Part shown: positions 51,353 to 61,019 of the stretch, piece by piece | How positions within the stretch are numbered: position 1 is the stretch's first letter | Layout of the letters: each line of letters starts with the position of its first letter | Origin: Choristoneura fumiferana | Lineage: Eukaryota; Arthropoda; Insecta; Lepidoptera; Tortricidae | NCBI RefSeq assembly: GCF_025370935.1 | Contig: NC_133492.1 | Span: 10,821,608-10,885,607, forward strand | Length of the DNA: 64,000 nucleotides | Direction: 5' to 3' | The notes under the pieces: generated by a model | Seen by the model: only the letters and a program-made list of their open reading frames with translations | The model's database searches: none | What the model was told of the DNA's origin: nothing | Program-made: the position numbers and the translations under genes

Positions 51353-54300
51353 TCATCTTTTCTTGCCGCTCTTGTGGATGACCTGACGACATTTGGCGTA
51401 GAAATCTCCGATGTACTCAACGGAGATTCCTGCCGATTGCGCCGCTCCCGTCAGGCTGAATTCCTTATATTGTTCCCCATCGCCAGGTTCATTTCCCACG
51501 AGTAAGATGAGGAGTGGCGTGGATTTTCCCTGCCTTTCCGGTTCGCCTTGGCCAATGTGAGCTTGCTTTTCATCGGCAGTAAGATGGTGACAAAATTCTA
51601 GGATTTGTATGAAGTTGTTTACGTGGGTGGCGCTTTTTTGGGGTATTTGAGGAGGGGTAACGGGCGCGATTGGCCGGGGCGTTGTGCGCGCAGGAACCGG
51701 GAACCGCTGCGGAGCTGTACTTCCAGCCAGCGGATCGCGTCTCGGGCGCCGCTCTTCTCGCGTTTCAGATCATCTAGTTCTTGTAGCACTGAAATAAAAT
51801 GTTATTGCTTGAAGACATTTAGGAGTAAACGTTATGGCGTCCGACGGACAGGTGTTTATTTAACATAACAACCGCATCTTAGGCTAATTAAGAGCGTTCT
51901 AAAAACGTTCAGTTCTTATCAGCAATATGGGACTAGGTACGCGAAAATATATTGCACTGTTTTGCATGTGATTTGCAAGTAAAAGAGCCTTTTTGTCAAA
52001 GGTCACAGTCATTCAGATCCAATAATGAATTAACTTTCGTCTGACCACTTAATTTCATTTCTTTATTTTTAATTTGTTGAATAATAAATCAATGATGAGT
52101 AATGTGTACTTAAATTGACTTTACTTCCTTCACCTACACTGCTATTTTGTTACAATATTGCGTTAAGTTACGTAACTACATCTTTGAGAAATACTCAGGC
52201 CTCTATACTTGCATATACATACCGACAGCAGGCACGAGCAGAACGAAGCTCCTGGCCCGCAGTAGTTGTTTGACGCGGCGCAGATGCGAGTGCAGGGCTG
52301 CGGCGTCGAGGGCCAGTAAGGCCGGGCCGGCGGCGGCGCGCCCGCTGCGCTCCAGCTCGCGGACTTGGGACGTCAGCCACAGCCGACCCAGGCGACGAAG
52401 TAACCCACCCTCGGAGGTTTCCACCTGCCAAATTATGAGTTAAATCAGTGTATGGTTATTATCCATTTAATTAAAATTTAACACTTTAGCTAAAAGTATT
52501 TTTAGGTTTTGGTAGTCATAACCTAACCTAATCAACAAAAAGTTGGTAAACCCCGAATTTGTCACTTCAAAGTTCAATATCTCAAAAACGGCTGAACCGA
52601 TTTTGATGAAACATGTCTAAGAACCATCGCTAGAAAACCTGCTTTCAATTTAAAAAAACGCATTCAAATCGGTCCACCCGTTTAAGAGCTACGGTGCTAC
52701 AGACAGACAGACACACACACAGACACGCATAGCGGTCAAACTTATAACACCCCTCTTTTTGAGTCGGGGGTCAAAAATGACAAAATCGGAATCCTTCAAA
52801 TTTTGTCCTGTCCATCCGTTTTCGCGTATGTCACAGGCGTTTTACTCAAAAACGTAGGACACCCACCAACAAAACGGACGGATGACCTGGTTAAAGCCGC
52901 GGGTTCAAGGTGGATGCAGGCCGCTTCCTACAGAAGCAACTGGAGGTCTATGGGGGAGGCCTATATCCAACAGTGGACATCCTACAGCTGATATGATGAC
53001 CAATTGTAGAAAGATTGCTCTGTAAGACATGATATTATTTAAAATGAACTTACCTGCTTACTTGCTTACTTACTTACTTTTTATTGTATTTTTATTTATT
53101 AAATTCAAAACAAACAGAATTCTTATAACTGTCATTTAAGTAAATTATAATTTAATAATGTATTGACTTACATGTGGTGTCTTAGAGTTGTGCCACTCCC
53201 TACTTCTTTTGTGGTTTATTTTGGTATTCAGCTTGGCAGCAGGCTCTTTTTCAAATAAAATATTTCATTGACCTGTTGAATCTAATACGAGGTATAATCT
53301 TAGCTATCTGATTTCCGAAATCAATAAAATTCAGTATTCTCATAACATTTTCTTCATACACTGAGGGCTTGTACTTGTCTAATATTTGCCATTCTGCAGC
53401 ATCTTTGTCAAATTTGCAGATGTTAGTACCTCTCAAATTCAGATCTTCTGGCAGAGGAATCTTCTTATATTCTAGCTTCAGCTTTTTGGCAATATGTTTG
53501 GCATAATCTAGAATTTTGCACTGACTATTTGAATCATTACTTTTTGGGTAGAAATAAAAAGTGAAAATATTTAATAGATCAACAACACATTGAAAAAGTG
53601 ATTCGCCACTGTCACCACAAGAGAGAATCAAATCCTTTTCTAAAAGAACCCAATCTAATAGTAGCTTAATACTTGGCAAAAAGTTATCCCCAAGCAAAAA
53701 ATTTTGAATTTCTTCTTCCTTGAGTGGGTTATTTCCAGGGGCTGTTTCCTTCATATGCTTTTTGTGATTGTTGTCTTTCCCATTCACTTCAATATTGTCA
53801 TTTTTTACAGGTTGTGTTTCTTTTATTTCAACATCTTCAGTGTGTTCTTCAGCAATATGTTCTCCATCAGAACCATTGCAAATTGATCCTTCACTTCTAG
53901 AATCATCAGATTTATCAGTTGAATTTGATACAACATCATCGTCATCAGAACTTGCTTCATCTGTAGTCATTTCACTGCTTTCAGTGTCTGCATCACTCAA
54001 TTCTGAGCTATCAGAAGAATCCATACGCCTCCTACGTCGGCGCTTTGCCACAACTTTCTTTGAATTCAGTTTACTATTACCATTTTGCAACTTCTTGCTG
54101 TCATCATCAGTGATCATCTCTTTTGTGTCATCAATCTCAATTTCTGCTGGTTTCAGTGGATTTGTAATTATAATTTCATCTGTAACTGATTTCTCATCCA
54201 TTACATCATCTTGTCTCTCCACTTTTTCAGGTTCCACATCATTCACTGACACTGTCCGGCCTCTATATTTCTGAGAAGGATTCTTGAACCCTAACTCTTC

Positions 54301-55647
54301 TAACTGCTTTTGTAGTTTCTGAAGAAGCTGGGACAACAGTGCTAGTGTAAAAGCTTTACCTGCAAATGCTTTTTTGCTCATCTATTTCAACCATTTTTGA
54401 GACTGTGAAGAGACAAATTTGTACAATTTTATGGACCAGGTTACCAGTTAGATAAGATGGATTGGTATTTTCTTCTTCTATAGCCTGAACATACTCTTCA
54501 TAATCTTTGTTCATATCCGGTAATGGTGATTTTACAAATTCCATTGCAATTTTTAATTCATGAGCTATTTTATTGCACCTCTGTGGTACGTTGGTGTCAT
54601 TTTTGCTGAAATACCATATATCAATTAGGGATAAGAAGTTTGCAACTGTGTTTTGAATATGTTCAGTCTGTGTGTAAGTTTCAGTATCATTTAATGTTTC
54701 AGCATACTGCATTTGTTTTTCCAGGATCTTTGCTAAGTTACCTGAAGCCCCTTCAAAAGGTGTGGTGCAGCTTAAGCAATGTATGTAGTAGCAAACGGAA
54801 TCCAAGTTGTAGTTCTTGTCTAGATAAAGGTTGCCCAACTGATTAAAAGGCATGCCTGAACACATATCAATGTGGGCAGCTTGCAGATAGTATCGCGCAG
54901 CAGTAGATGGTTCAAAATTGTGCAATATTTCAACTTGATATCGGCTCAAATCTCCAAGGTAGATCAAGCATTGATAGAGCACATATCGGCCAAACTGTAT
55001 GTCTTCATCACTTTGGGGATTTCCTGGAACATCCTCTGTGTCCCAGTCTTCCAGTATTGGCTCGTAATCAATTTGCCTGGTAGTATTTTCATATCAGTTT
55101 GGATTCTCGTAATGAGGTGATGGAAATGCCCTATCCCGCACACAATGTGGGTAAAAAGGCAGTTATCAGCCGCATTGTCGGATTCCTGAAGCTTTCTAGA
55201 TGCAGATACAGCTTCATAGTAGCCCTTCCGCCATAAGAGTTCCAGAGACTTCTTACCATAGTTAGATGGATCAAGGAAGAGTAATTTTTCACAATTCTCT
55301 CTAAGTTTCTGACGGAGAACTTCAATGTTTGAAGAAAACAGATCGTTTATTGTGCGACTGGATGCGGTTGCCTCGTCTACACGCCTTGCGACGTCACTCA
55401 CATATCTGTAAACATGATAACACATGGCGTTTAGGTATAGCAATTAAGTCCTAAGTCAAGAAAATAGGATTGTTTACGATTAAAATCCGGCAGTCACTTC
55501 TTGAGCTTTGGTTTTTGGTCACCTAAATAATGAGATATAAGAACAATTAATTTAAACAGGCTTAAATTCATACCGATATAGTTTCTTGGCTTTTTCATTG
55601 CGCTCAGCAATTTTAGCCTCCAAAATATCGCTACATTCTTCCTGCAT
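51353..55647 (-). CDS. Smg5: Smg5, nonsense-mediated decay factor (EST1/SMG5-7 family)
   Basis: In NMD, SMG5 binds phosphorylated UPF1 and recruits mRNA decay. Exons on the minus strand: 55574-55647, 53172-55405, 52223-52424, 51353-51788, ~980 residues. The N-terminal 14-3-3-like/TPR region has LRENCEKLLFLDPSNYGKK, LELLWRKGYYEAV, CLIYLGDLSRYQVE and MPFNQLGNLY. AFTLALLSQLLQ follows, then an acidic/serine-rich linker. The degenerate PIN domain spans the last two exons: ALLALDAAALHSHLRRVKQ, DLKREKSGARDAIRWLE, ILEFCHHLT, and it ends DFYAKCRQVIHKSGKKR*. The PIN part meets exactly at GTCG|TG. Four single-base frame breaks interrupt the frame (near 55070, 54370-54375, 53255 and 51634-51639), three of them in homopolymer or short T/A runs. 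I read them as sequence errors. Confidence 0.92.
52520..52780 (+). repeat. AACCCCCGAC-ended repeat in Smg5 intron 2
   Basis: Same family as 24085-24335: ACCTAATCAACAAAAAGTTGG, AAAACGGCTGAACCGATTTTG, GAGCTACGGTGCTACAG, ending TTTTTGAGTCGGGGGTC. Confidence 0.75.
52855..53005 (+). pseudogene. RTE-type LINE C-terminal fragment in Smg5 intron 2
   Basis: Translates to TKRTDDLVKAAGSRWMQAAS and MGEAYIQQWTSYS, then stops before TGATATGATGA. It is the dead 3' end of an RTE element, related to 5518-5695. Confidence 0.75.
53050..53085. repeat. (CTTA)n microsatellite
   Basis: ACCTGCTTACTTGCTTACTTACTTACTT run inside Smg5 intron 2. Confidence 0.75.
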
Positions 55648-55880
55648 TCTCAAGTCATTTTATAAACTTGTCAAGATGTTGATTTTAGAAACACTTTTGA
55701 TTCCATAACAATTTCACAAATTTTAATGATCCAACTCATTTCACAGTGGTCATAATATTCCTTTACTTTCTTTTACGTAAATTTCAGTATTGGCATGACA
55801 TTTAAACCCCGCATGGTTATTGGCTGGCTGTGGCAAGGATACAGATAAACAATAAATGAAATTGAACGAATAAGCGGCGG

Positions 55881-56009
55881 CAGGGCTACTACGAAACTCG
55901 AAACTCGAAGTTCGTGTTGTGCGGTCCCTCTGTCACTTATACTATTTAATATGAGAGCGAGAGGGGTACGATACGACTTCGAGTATTGAGTTTCGTAATA
56001 GCCCTGCTG
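55881..56009. repeat. GGGCTACTACGAAA palindromic repeat, cluster copy 1
   Basis: CAGGGCTACTACGAAACTCG to GAGTTTCGTAATAGCCCTGCTG. First of four copies between the Smg5 5' end and the N gap. It lies ~230 bp upstream of the Smg5 ATG. Confidence 0.8.
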
Positions 56010-56042
56010 AATGCCGCTCGTCACTCGTTTGCTGCGTTTGTA

Positions 56043-56171
56043 CAGCAGGGCTACTACGAAACTCGAAGTTCGTGTCGTGCGGTCTCTCTGACACTTAAAC
56101 TAGTTAATACGAGAGCGAGAGAGACCGCACGACACGAACTTCGAGTTTCGTGATTCGTAGTAGCCCTGCTG
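56043..56171. repeat. GGGCTACTACGAAA palindromic repeat, cluster copy 2
   Basis: The best-preserved copy: CAGCAGGGCTACTACGAAAC faces GTAGTAGCCCTGCTG. The inner arms GTCGTGCGGTCTCTCTG and AGAGAGACCGCACGAC pair almost completely, leaving a centre of ~20 bp. Confidence 0.85.
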
Positions 56172-56211
56172 GTCAATCTTGGCAATGGTTTGCATTGCAG
56201 CGATATAATAT

Positions 56212-56347
56212 CAGCAGCTGGGCTACTACGAAACTCGAAAATCGAAGTATCGTACCGTCCCCCTCACTCTCGTATTAAATAATATAAGCGTCAGCGGGAC
56301 GGTACGATACAAACTTCGATTTTTCGTATTTTGTAGTAGCCCAGCGG
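56212..56347. repeat. GGGCTACTACGAAA palindromic repeat, cluster copy 3
   Basis: CAGCTGGGCTACTACGAAAC to TTTGTAGTAGCCCAGCGG. The inner arms use GTATCGTACCGTCCC and GGGACGGTACGATAC: a different inner sequence from copy 2 that is still self-complementary. Confidence 0.8.
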
Positions 56348-56697
56348 GTCACGTGACCCTATTTTGAATTTTCGCGCCTCAAAAAAGTAGCGACAAGTCG
56401 CCGCGTCGATCAGCAGTGACGCAGCGTCAACATCAACACGGCTGCTTTCAGGAATATTAGAAGCCGATTTCTTAGTAACAATTAATAATCTTATTTAGTA
56501 GCAGTCGTGGCAGTGGTACAAATAAAATAAATTAGAGTTAATGAAAATGAAAAATAGCAGTATTTTTTTCCGAAATACCAGCGGTTTTTTTCCAGCGATA
56601 AAGCTTAACACTTTCAGCTTTGTCGCTATATTCAGCGGCTACATGAGGCCGCACCTTTATGATTTCACAAGTACCACTGGCTGCAGAAAAATAGTTC

Positions 56698-57225
56698 TGG
56701 GCGCTCCTACACTAGTCCGCGGATCACGGCGCGATTTCGCAGGAAGCGAACTTGCCGCGATTTAACAACGACTCTACACTCGCAATGGTTCGCGGTATTT
56801 TCACAGTTATGTTCGCAACGAAATGAAATGGACGTTGAAGTAGCTGTTTGCTGCGTCCTATTATGCGCGTTAGCGTACTACAACTATGTACAATTAAAAA
56901 ATAAATGCAAATTAAGAAACGGTGGAGAAAACGAAGGTGGTGGATGACAAGTATCCATCGTAATCGATTTTCACCATTTCACAACGACGGTGCAGTTCCA
57001 AAACACTCGTCGCGGACTGCGAGTGTGGAGTCATATGCACGTTGCGTCGCGTTCGCGCTTCGCGCCCCTTGACGCGGGACAAAAACCGAACCAAAACAAT
57101 TGGGGAACAAAGCGCGAAAACCGCGAAAGAAATATGCGAAAACGGCTCTACACTTAGCGTTCGCGCCCCTTCGCAGCCATTGCGCCGATCCGCGGGCTAA
57201 GTGTGGAACGGGCTTTCGATTGGAC
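56698..57225. mobile_element. GC-rich TIR element with CCGCGGATC ends
   Basis: The left end GGGCGCTCCTACACTAGTCC then GCGGATCACGGCGC faces the right end GCGCCGATCCGCGGGC then AAGTGTGGAACGGGC. The ends are inverted with a few changes. The interior is GC-rich with no complete transposase. The family looks Harbinger-like to me, but I found no clear target duplication. Confidence 0.55.
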
Positions 57226-57276
57226 AGTACATGCTGTATAGTACATGCATTAATACACGCCACAAATTCAAATCAG

Positions 57277-57400
57277 CAGCAGGGCTACTAACGAACTCCG
57301 TGCCGTGCGGTCCTTCTGACTGACGCTTATACTGTTTAATACGAGAGCGAGAGGACCGCACGACACGAACTTCGAGTTTAGAGTGTCATAGTAGCCCTGT
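57277..57400. repeat. GGGCTACTACGAAA palindromic repeat, cluster copy 4
   Basis: CAGCAGGGCTACTAACGAAC to AGTGTCATAGTAGCCCTG, with one arm shortened. It ends 37 bp before the N gap. Confidence 0.75.
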
Positions 57401-57437
57401 AGAACGAAAACTACACCGTACAAAAAACAAAAAATCA

Positions 57438-57537
57438 NNNNNNNNNNNNNNNNNNNNNNNNNNNNNNNNNNNNNNNNNNNNNNNNNNNNNNNNNNNNNNN
57501 NNNNNNNNNNNNNNNNNNNNNNNNNNNNNNNNNNNNN
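57438..57537. other. Assembly gap, exactly 100 N
   Basis: A round 100-N run is the usual placeholder for a scaffold join of unknown length. The sequence after it restarts inside the ENL/ear coding region. Confidence 0.98.
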
Positions 57538-58842
57538 CAATTGAACTAAGAAACACAAGGTTGAAGAAAAACCAGTAAACCAGAAGAGGTCAAAATAGAT
57601 AAGGATGTAAAGGAAAGAAGAAGAAAGAAAAGAAAAGCCATGACAGAGACAAAGAGGAAAGAAAAGAGGATTATAAAAAAGAAAGTCATAAGCCCAAAGA
57701 GACTCCTACTCCAAAAGAAATTGTCAAGAAAATCCCTAAGCCTAGGGAAGTTCCAAAAGAAAAAGAGGTCATCAAAGAAATGTGAAAGAGAAGCCACCCA
57801 AACCTGAAAAACCTATTAATAAGTTTCATTGAAAATCTTAAGAAAAGTCCTCCTCCTCCAGAAAACGAGGAAAGAACTGAAAATCACAAGTCAAAAGAAA
57901 GGGGATTCTGAAAGAAAACACAAACATAAGAAGAAAGACAAAAAAAGAGATGAATCTAAAGAAAAACACAAAGATTCCAATAAGGAAAAGAAACACAAAC
58001 ATGATAAAAATAGAGAACAACCTCCTGAGAAGCCAGAGGTTGTTGAACGTAGAGAAACACCTATTTTCAAAGAACGACCATTGCCAGAACCTGCTTCACC
58101 TATATCTCTTGATACAGCCTCTCAGTGCAGCTCCAAAAGTGGTATGGCTAAGATGTCACATGCTGCTGAGGACATCAATAGCAGCCATTCTGATTCTGAA
58201 AGTTCCATGATGGGTGATGAAGATGATGGCAAATCAAAGATGGATAACCCATCGCCTGTGCCCACAAGAGGCCTCCTTCACCAGAGCCTGAGCCAGAGCC
58301 AGAGCCTGAAGTAGAGCCAGAACCTGAGCCAGAACCTGAGCCAGAACCCGAGCCAGAACCCGAGCCAGAACCAGAACCAGTAGTGGAAGCCCCTCCACCT
58401 CAGCTAAAGGAAAATCCAAAAAACATAAAGACAAAAAAGACAAAAGAGAAGAAAAACGGCGCAAGCGGAAAGCCAATGAAGAGGAAGACCCAGAGGCTAG
58501 AAAAATTGCTAAAAGTGATGTGGGGCCTTCGAAACATGATCCAGATTGTGGTGAAAGTAGTGGGTCCATGTCAGTAGAGACTAAAGTCCAGGACAATGGA
58601 GTCTCAAGCAGCCTCGGTGAAGATGCAGAACCTGGAGATTTGTCCCCAGATTACATGGAACAGTTGCGAGGCTTGCAACAGAGAATAATGTTGATTAAAA
58701 AAATAATGAAGATCTCGAAAGGGTTGTGAACTTAATAGCCGAGACTGGGAGGTATGAAGTGACAACCCAAACCTTTGATTTTGATTTGTGCCTCTTAGAT
58801 CGTTCTACGGTGCAGCAGCTTATTCAACTTGTCGGATGCTAG
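57538..58842 (+). pseudogene. Partial second copy of ENL/ear exon 2, frame broken
   Basis: Corresponds to 46786-48098 in the first copy. It has many one- or two-base indels, mostly in A-runs: GTAAACC for GTAAAACC, GGAAAATCC for GGAAAAATCC, ATTAAAAAAATAATG for ATTAAAAATAATG. Apart from these the two copies look nearly identical, including the EP-repeat tract and the C-terminal QQLIQLVGC*. There is no YEATS domain because the copy begins at the gap. It is most likely an alternate haplotype contig with uncorrected errors, not a separate gene. Confidence 0.88.
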
Positions 58843-61019
58843 CTCTTATACTTGATATTTCAATATTGTAAATAGTAAGGGCTCTAGTAGATAGTTTGGT
58901 GCGTTGTACAGTCGTTAAAGTTAGCTGCTAGAGAGCAAGTGAGCAGCGTTAATGAAATGTAAATTATGATTAAGAAGAACCTCATAAACATTTAAATTAA
59001 ATTTTCACACTCGAGTCACTTGAGTTTTGAGTGCAATACTGTATAGGTACCTTTATAAAGATATAAGACTGTTAAAAGATTGTTTAAAAACAGTAATGTA
59101 CTTTATATGCATTATTGTATTTATTCATTATTATGTAAGTTGATGAACTCAGAGTTTTTAACTAAGTATGTTAATATTTGTAATATAAACCAGTTAGATT
59201 GATTTGTTTTGACGAAAATTTCGTACAAAAACTGGAATCATCAACTATGTGGTATCTTAAATTAATAATGTGATTGCATTTTTAAAATAAACTATCTCCA
59301 CATGATTTAAGTTTGTGCATACTATTATTTTTAGTTTCTTTTTAAAGTATTTTTATTTTTACTGAAGGATACCATCCTTCCTGCATTATATTAGCATAAT
59401 ATAGCCAGATCAAACCATTGGATGTAAAAAGTAATCTCTTATCAGAATTAGTTTACCAAATTGCCTGATAATATTTGCTCATTGGCTCTCATTTATTTAA
59501 ACGAGCCGTTAAGCTGTTGTATATTAAGTTTGTTACATAACTTATTTTTTAATTTATCTAGTAATCTAGGGATATATTAAAGAGTGTATACTAAATGCTT
59601 TGTTTTATTTATTATCTATGAATTATCCTTGAGTAAAAACAAACGATAACGTGTTTCTAAATATATAATATGTTGAAAGTCTTTGCGCGCGACTTCGTCT
59701 GCTAAGAATTAGTTTATTACGATCCCGCGGGGATCATGCAATTTTCCGAGATAAAAATTATCATATGTTCTTTCCATGGTCTTATACTTCCTCCGCACTA
59801 AATCTAATATATATATTTTAGTGCATTTTTTTTATTCCTTCGTCATTTTTAGGGTTCCGGAGCCAAAATGGCAAAAACGGAACCCTTATAGTTTCGCCAT
59901 GTCTGTCCGTCCGCGGCTTTGCTCAGGGGCTATCAATGCTAGAAAGCTGTAATTTTGCACGGATATATATGTAAACTACGCCGACAAAATGGTACAATAC
60001 AAAATTTAATTTTTTTTAGTGTACTATCAACCAAATCAGTGGTCTACCAATTTTTAAACAAATTCCTATCAAATTAACATGTCGCTAAAGTCGAACTTTC
60101 AAGTTGACAGACACGTCTATTGGCATTATTGTTTTATGACAAACAAACGATTATCAACTTTAGGGTGGTAAGCCACATATTTGGCTGATGGTACCTCCCA
60201 TAGACGTAAAGTGGGGTTTTTTTTTTTTTCTCGTCCAACCGTATAGTGTGGGGTATCATTAGATAGGTCTTTTAAAACCATTAGGGGTTGCTAAGACGAT
60301 TTTGTGATCTGTTTGCGAAATATTCAACTTTAAAGTGCTAATTTTCATTAAAATCGAGCGTCCCCTTCCTCTAAAATCCGGTGGGTGAATAAATTTGAAA
60401 AAATTCAGGACTGTAGTAAGTAATAATAATAATAATCTTTATTGTTCAATAAAAAACCGTAAACAAACAAAATACATTTGAAGCCCTGGAGACTGCGTTA
60501 GTTTTCACTGTATTGCAGGCCCCAGTGGTATTGGTATATCAAACTTTCAAGGAAAACTATAACGGTTAAGTTTGCTTGAGAATTATTAGTAGTTTAAGAG
60601 TAAATAGCAGCCTAAGGTATAAAATATACCTAAACTCGGAAGATTCTGTCACAGAGTACATATATAAATTCCGTATAAAATACGAAATCCTTAGAAAAAT
60701 ATTACTTAATTTTTTCGTAATGGCTACGGAACCCTATTGCGGGCGTGTCCGACACGCTCTTGGCCGGTTTTCTTTCGCAGACGCCATATTGAAATATATA
60801 CCCTACGTCACTCCGACAGTTATGACGAATCCAATGATATCTTACAGGGATGTTATGGAGCTCCGTGTCCGTAATCGAAACTATCGGATATCCGCTTTGA
60901 GTATTGATCTAGAATTGAGAGGGTATCGCTCACCGGTTGTTTATCATTTTTTTCTGGCAAATTCGCGGGGGGGGGGCGATGAACTGTGGGCGATGTATAT
61001 CCATAACATATCCACACAT
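58843..61019 (+). repeat. Second copy of the ENL/ear 3' flank
   Basis: Matches 48099-50280, including the poly(A) signal (59286-59291) and the GGTTCCG repeat (59857-60775). True differences exist as well as small indels. This copy has GCTAGAAAGCTGTAATTTTGC where the first has GCTAGATTGC, and it lacks TTTTTCGA near 60300. So it is allelic or paralogous, not an identical duplicate. Confidence 0.88.

Noticed and set aside
57546..58596. Minus-strand frames opposite the second ENL copy
   Set aside because: Antisense shadows of the lysine/glutamate-rich coding region; the same shadows occur opposite the first copy.
57538..58842. A true tandem paralogue of ENL/ear
   Set aside because: The 100-N join, indels concentrated in A-runs and matching 3' flank point to an alternate haplotype contig.
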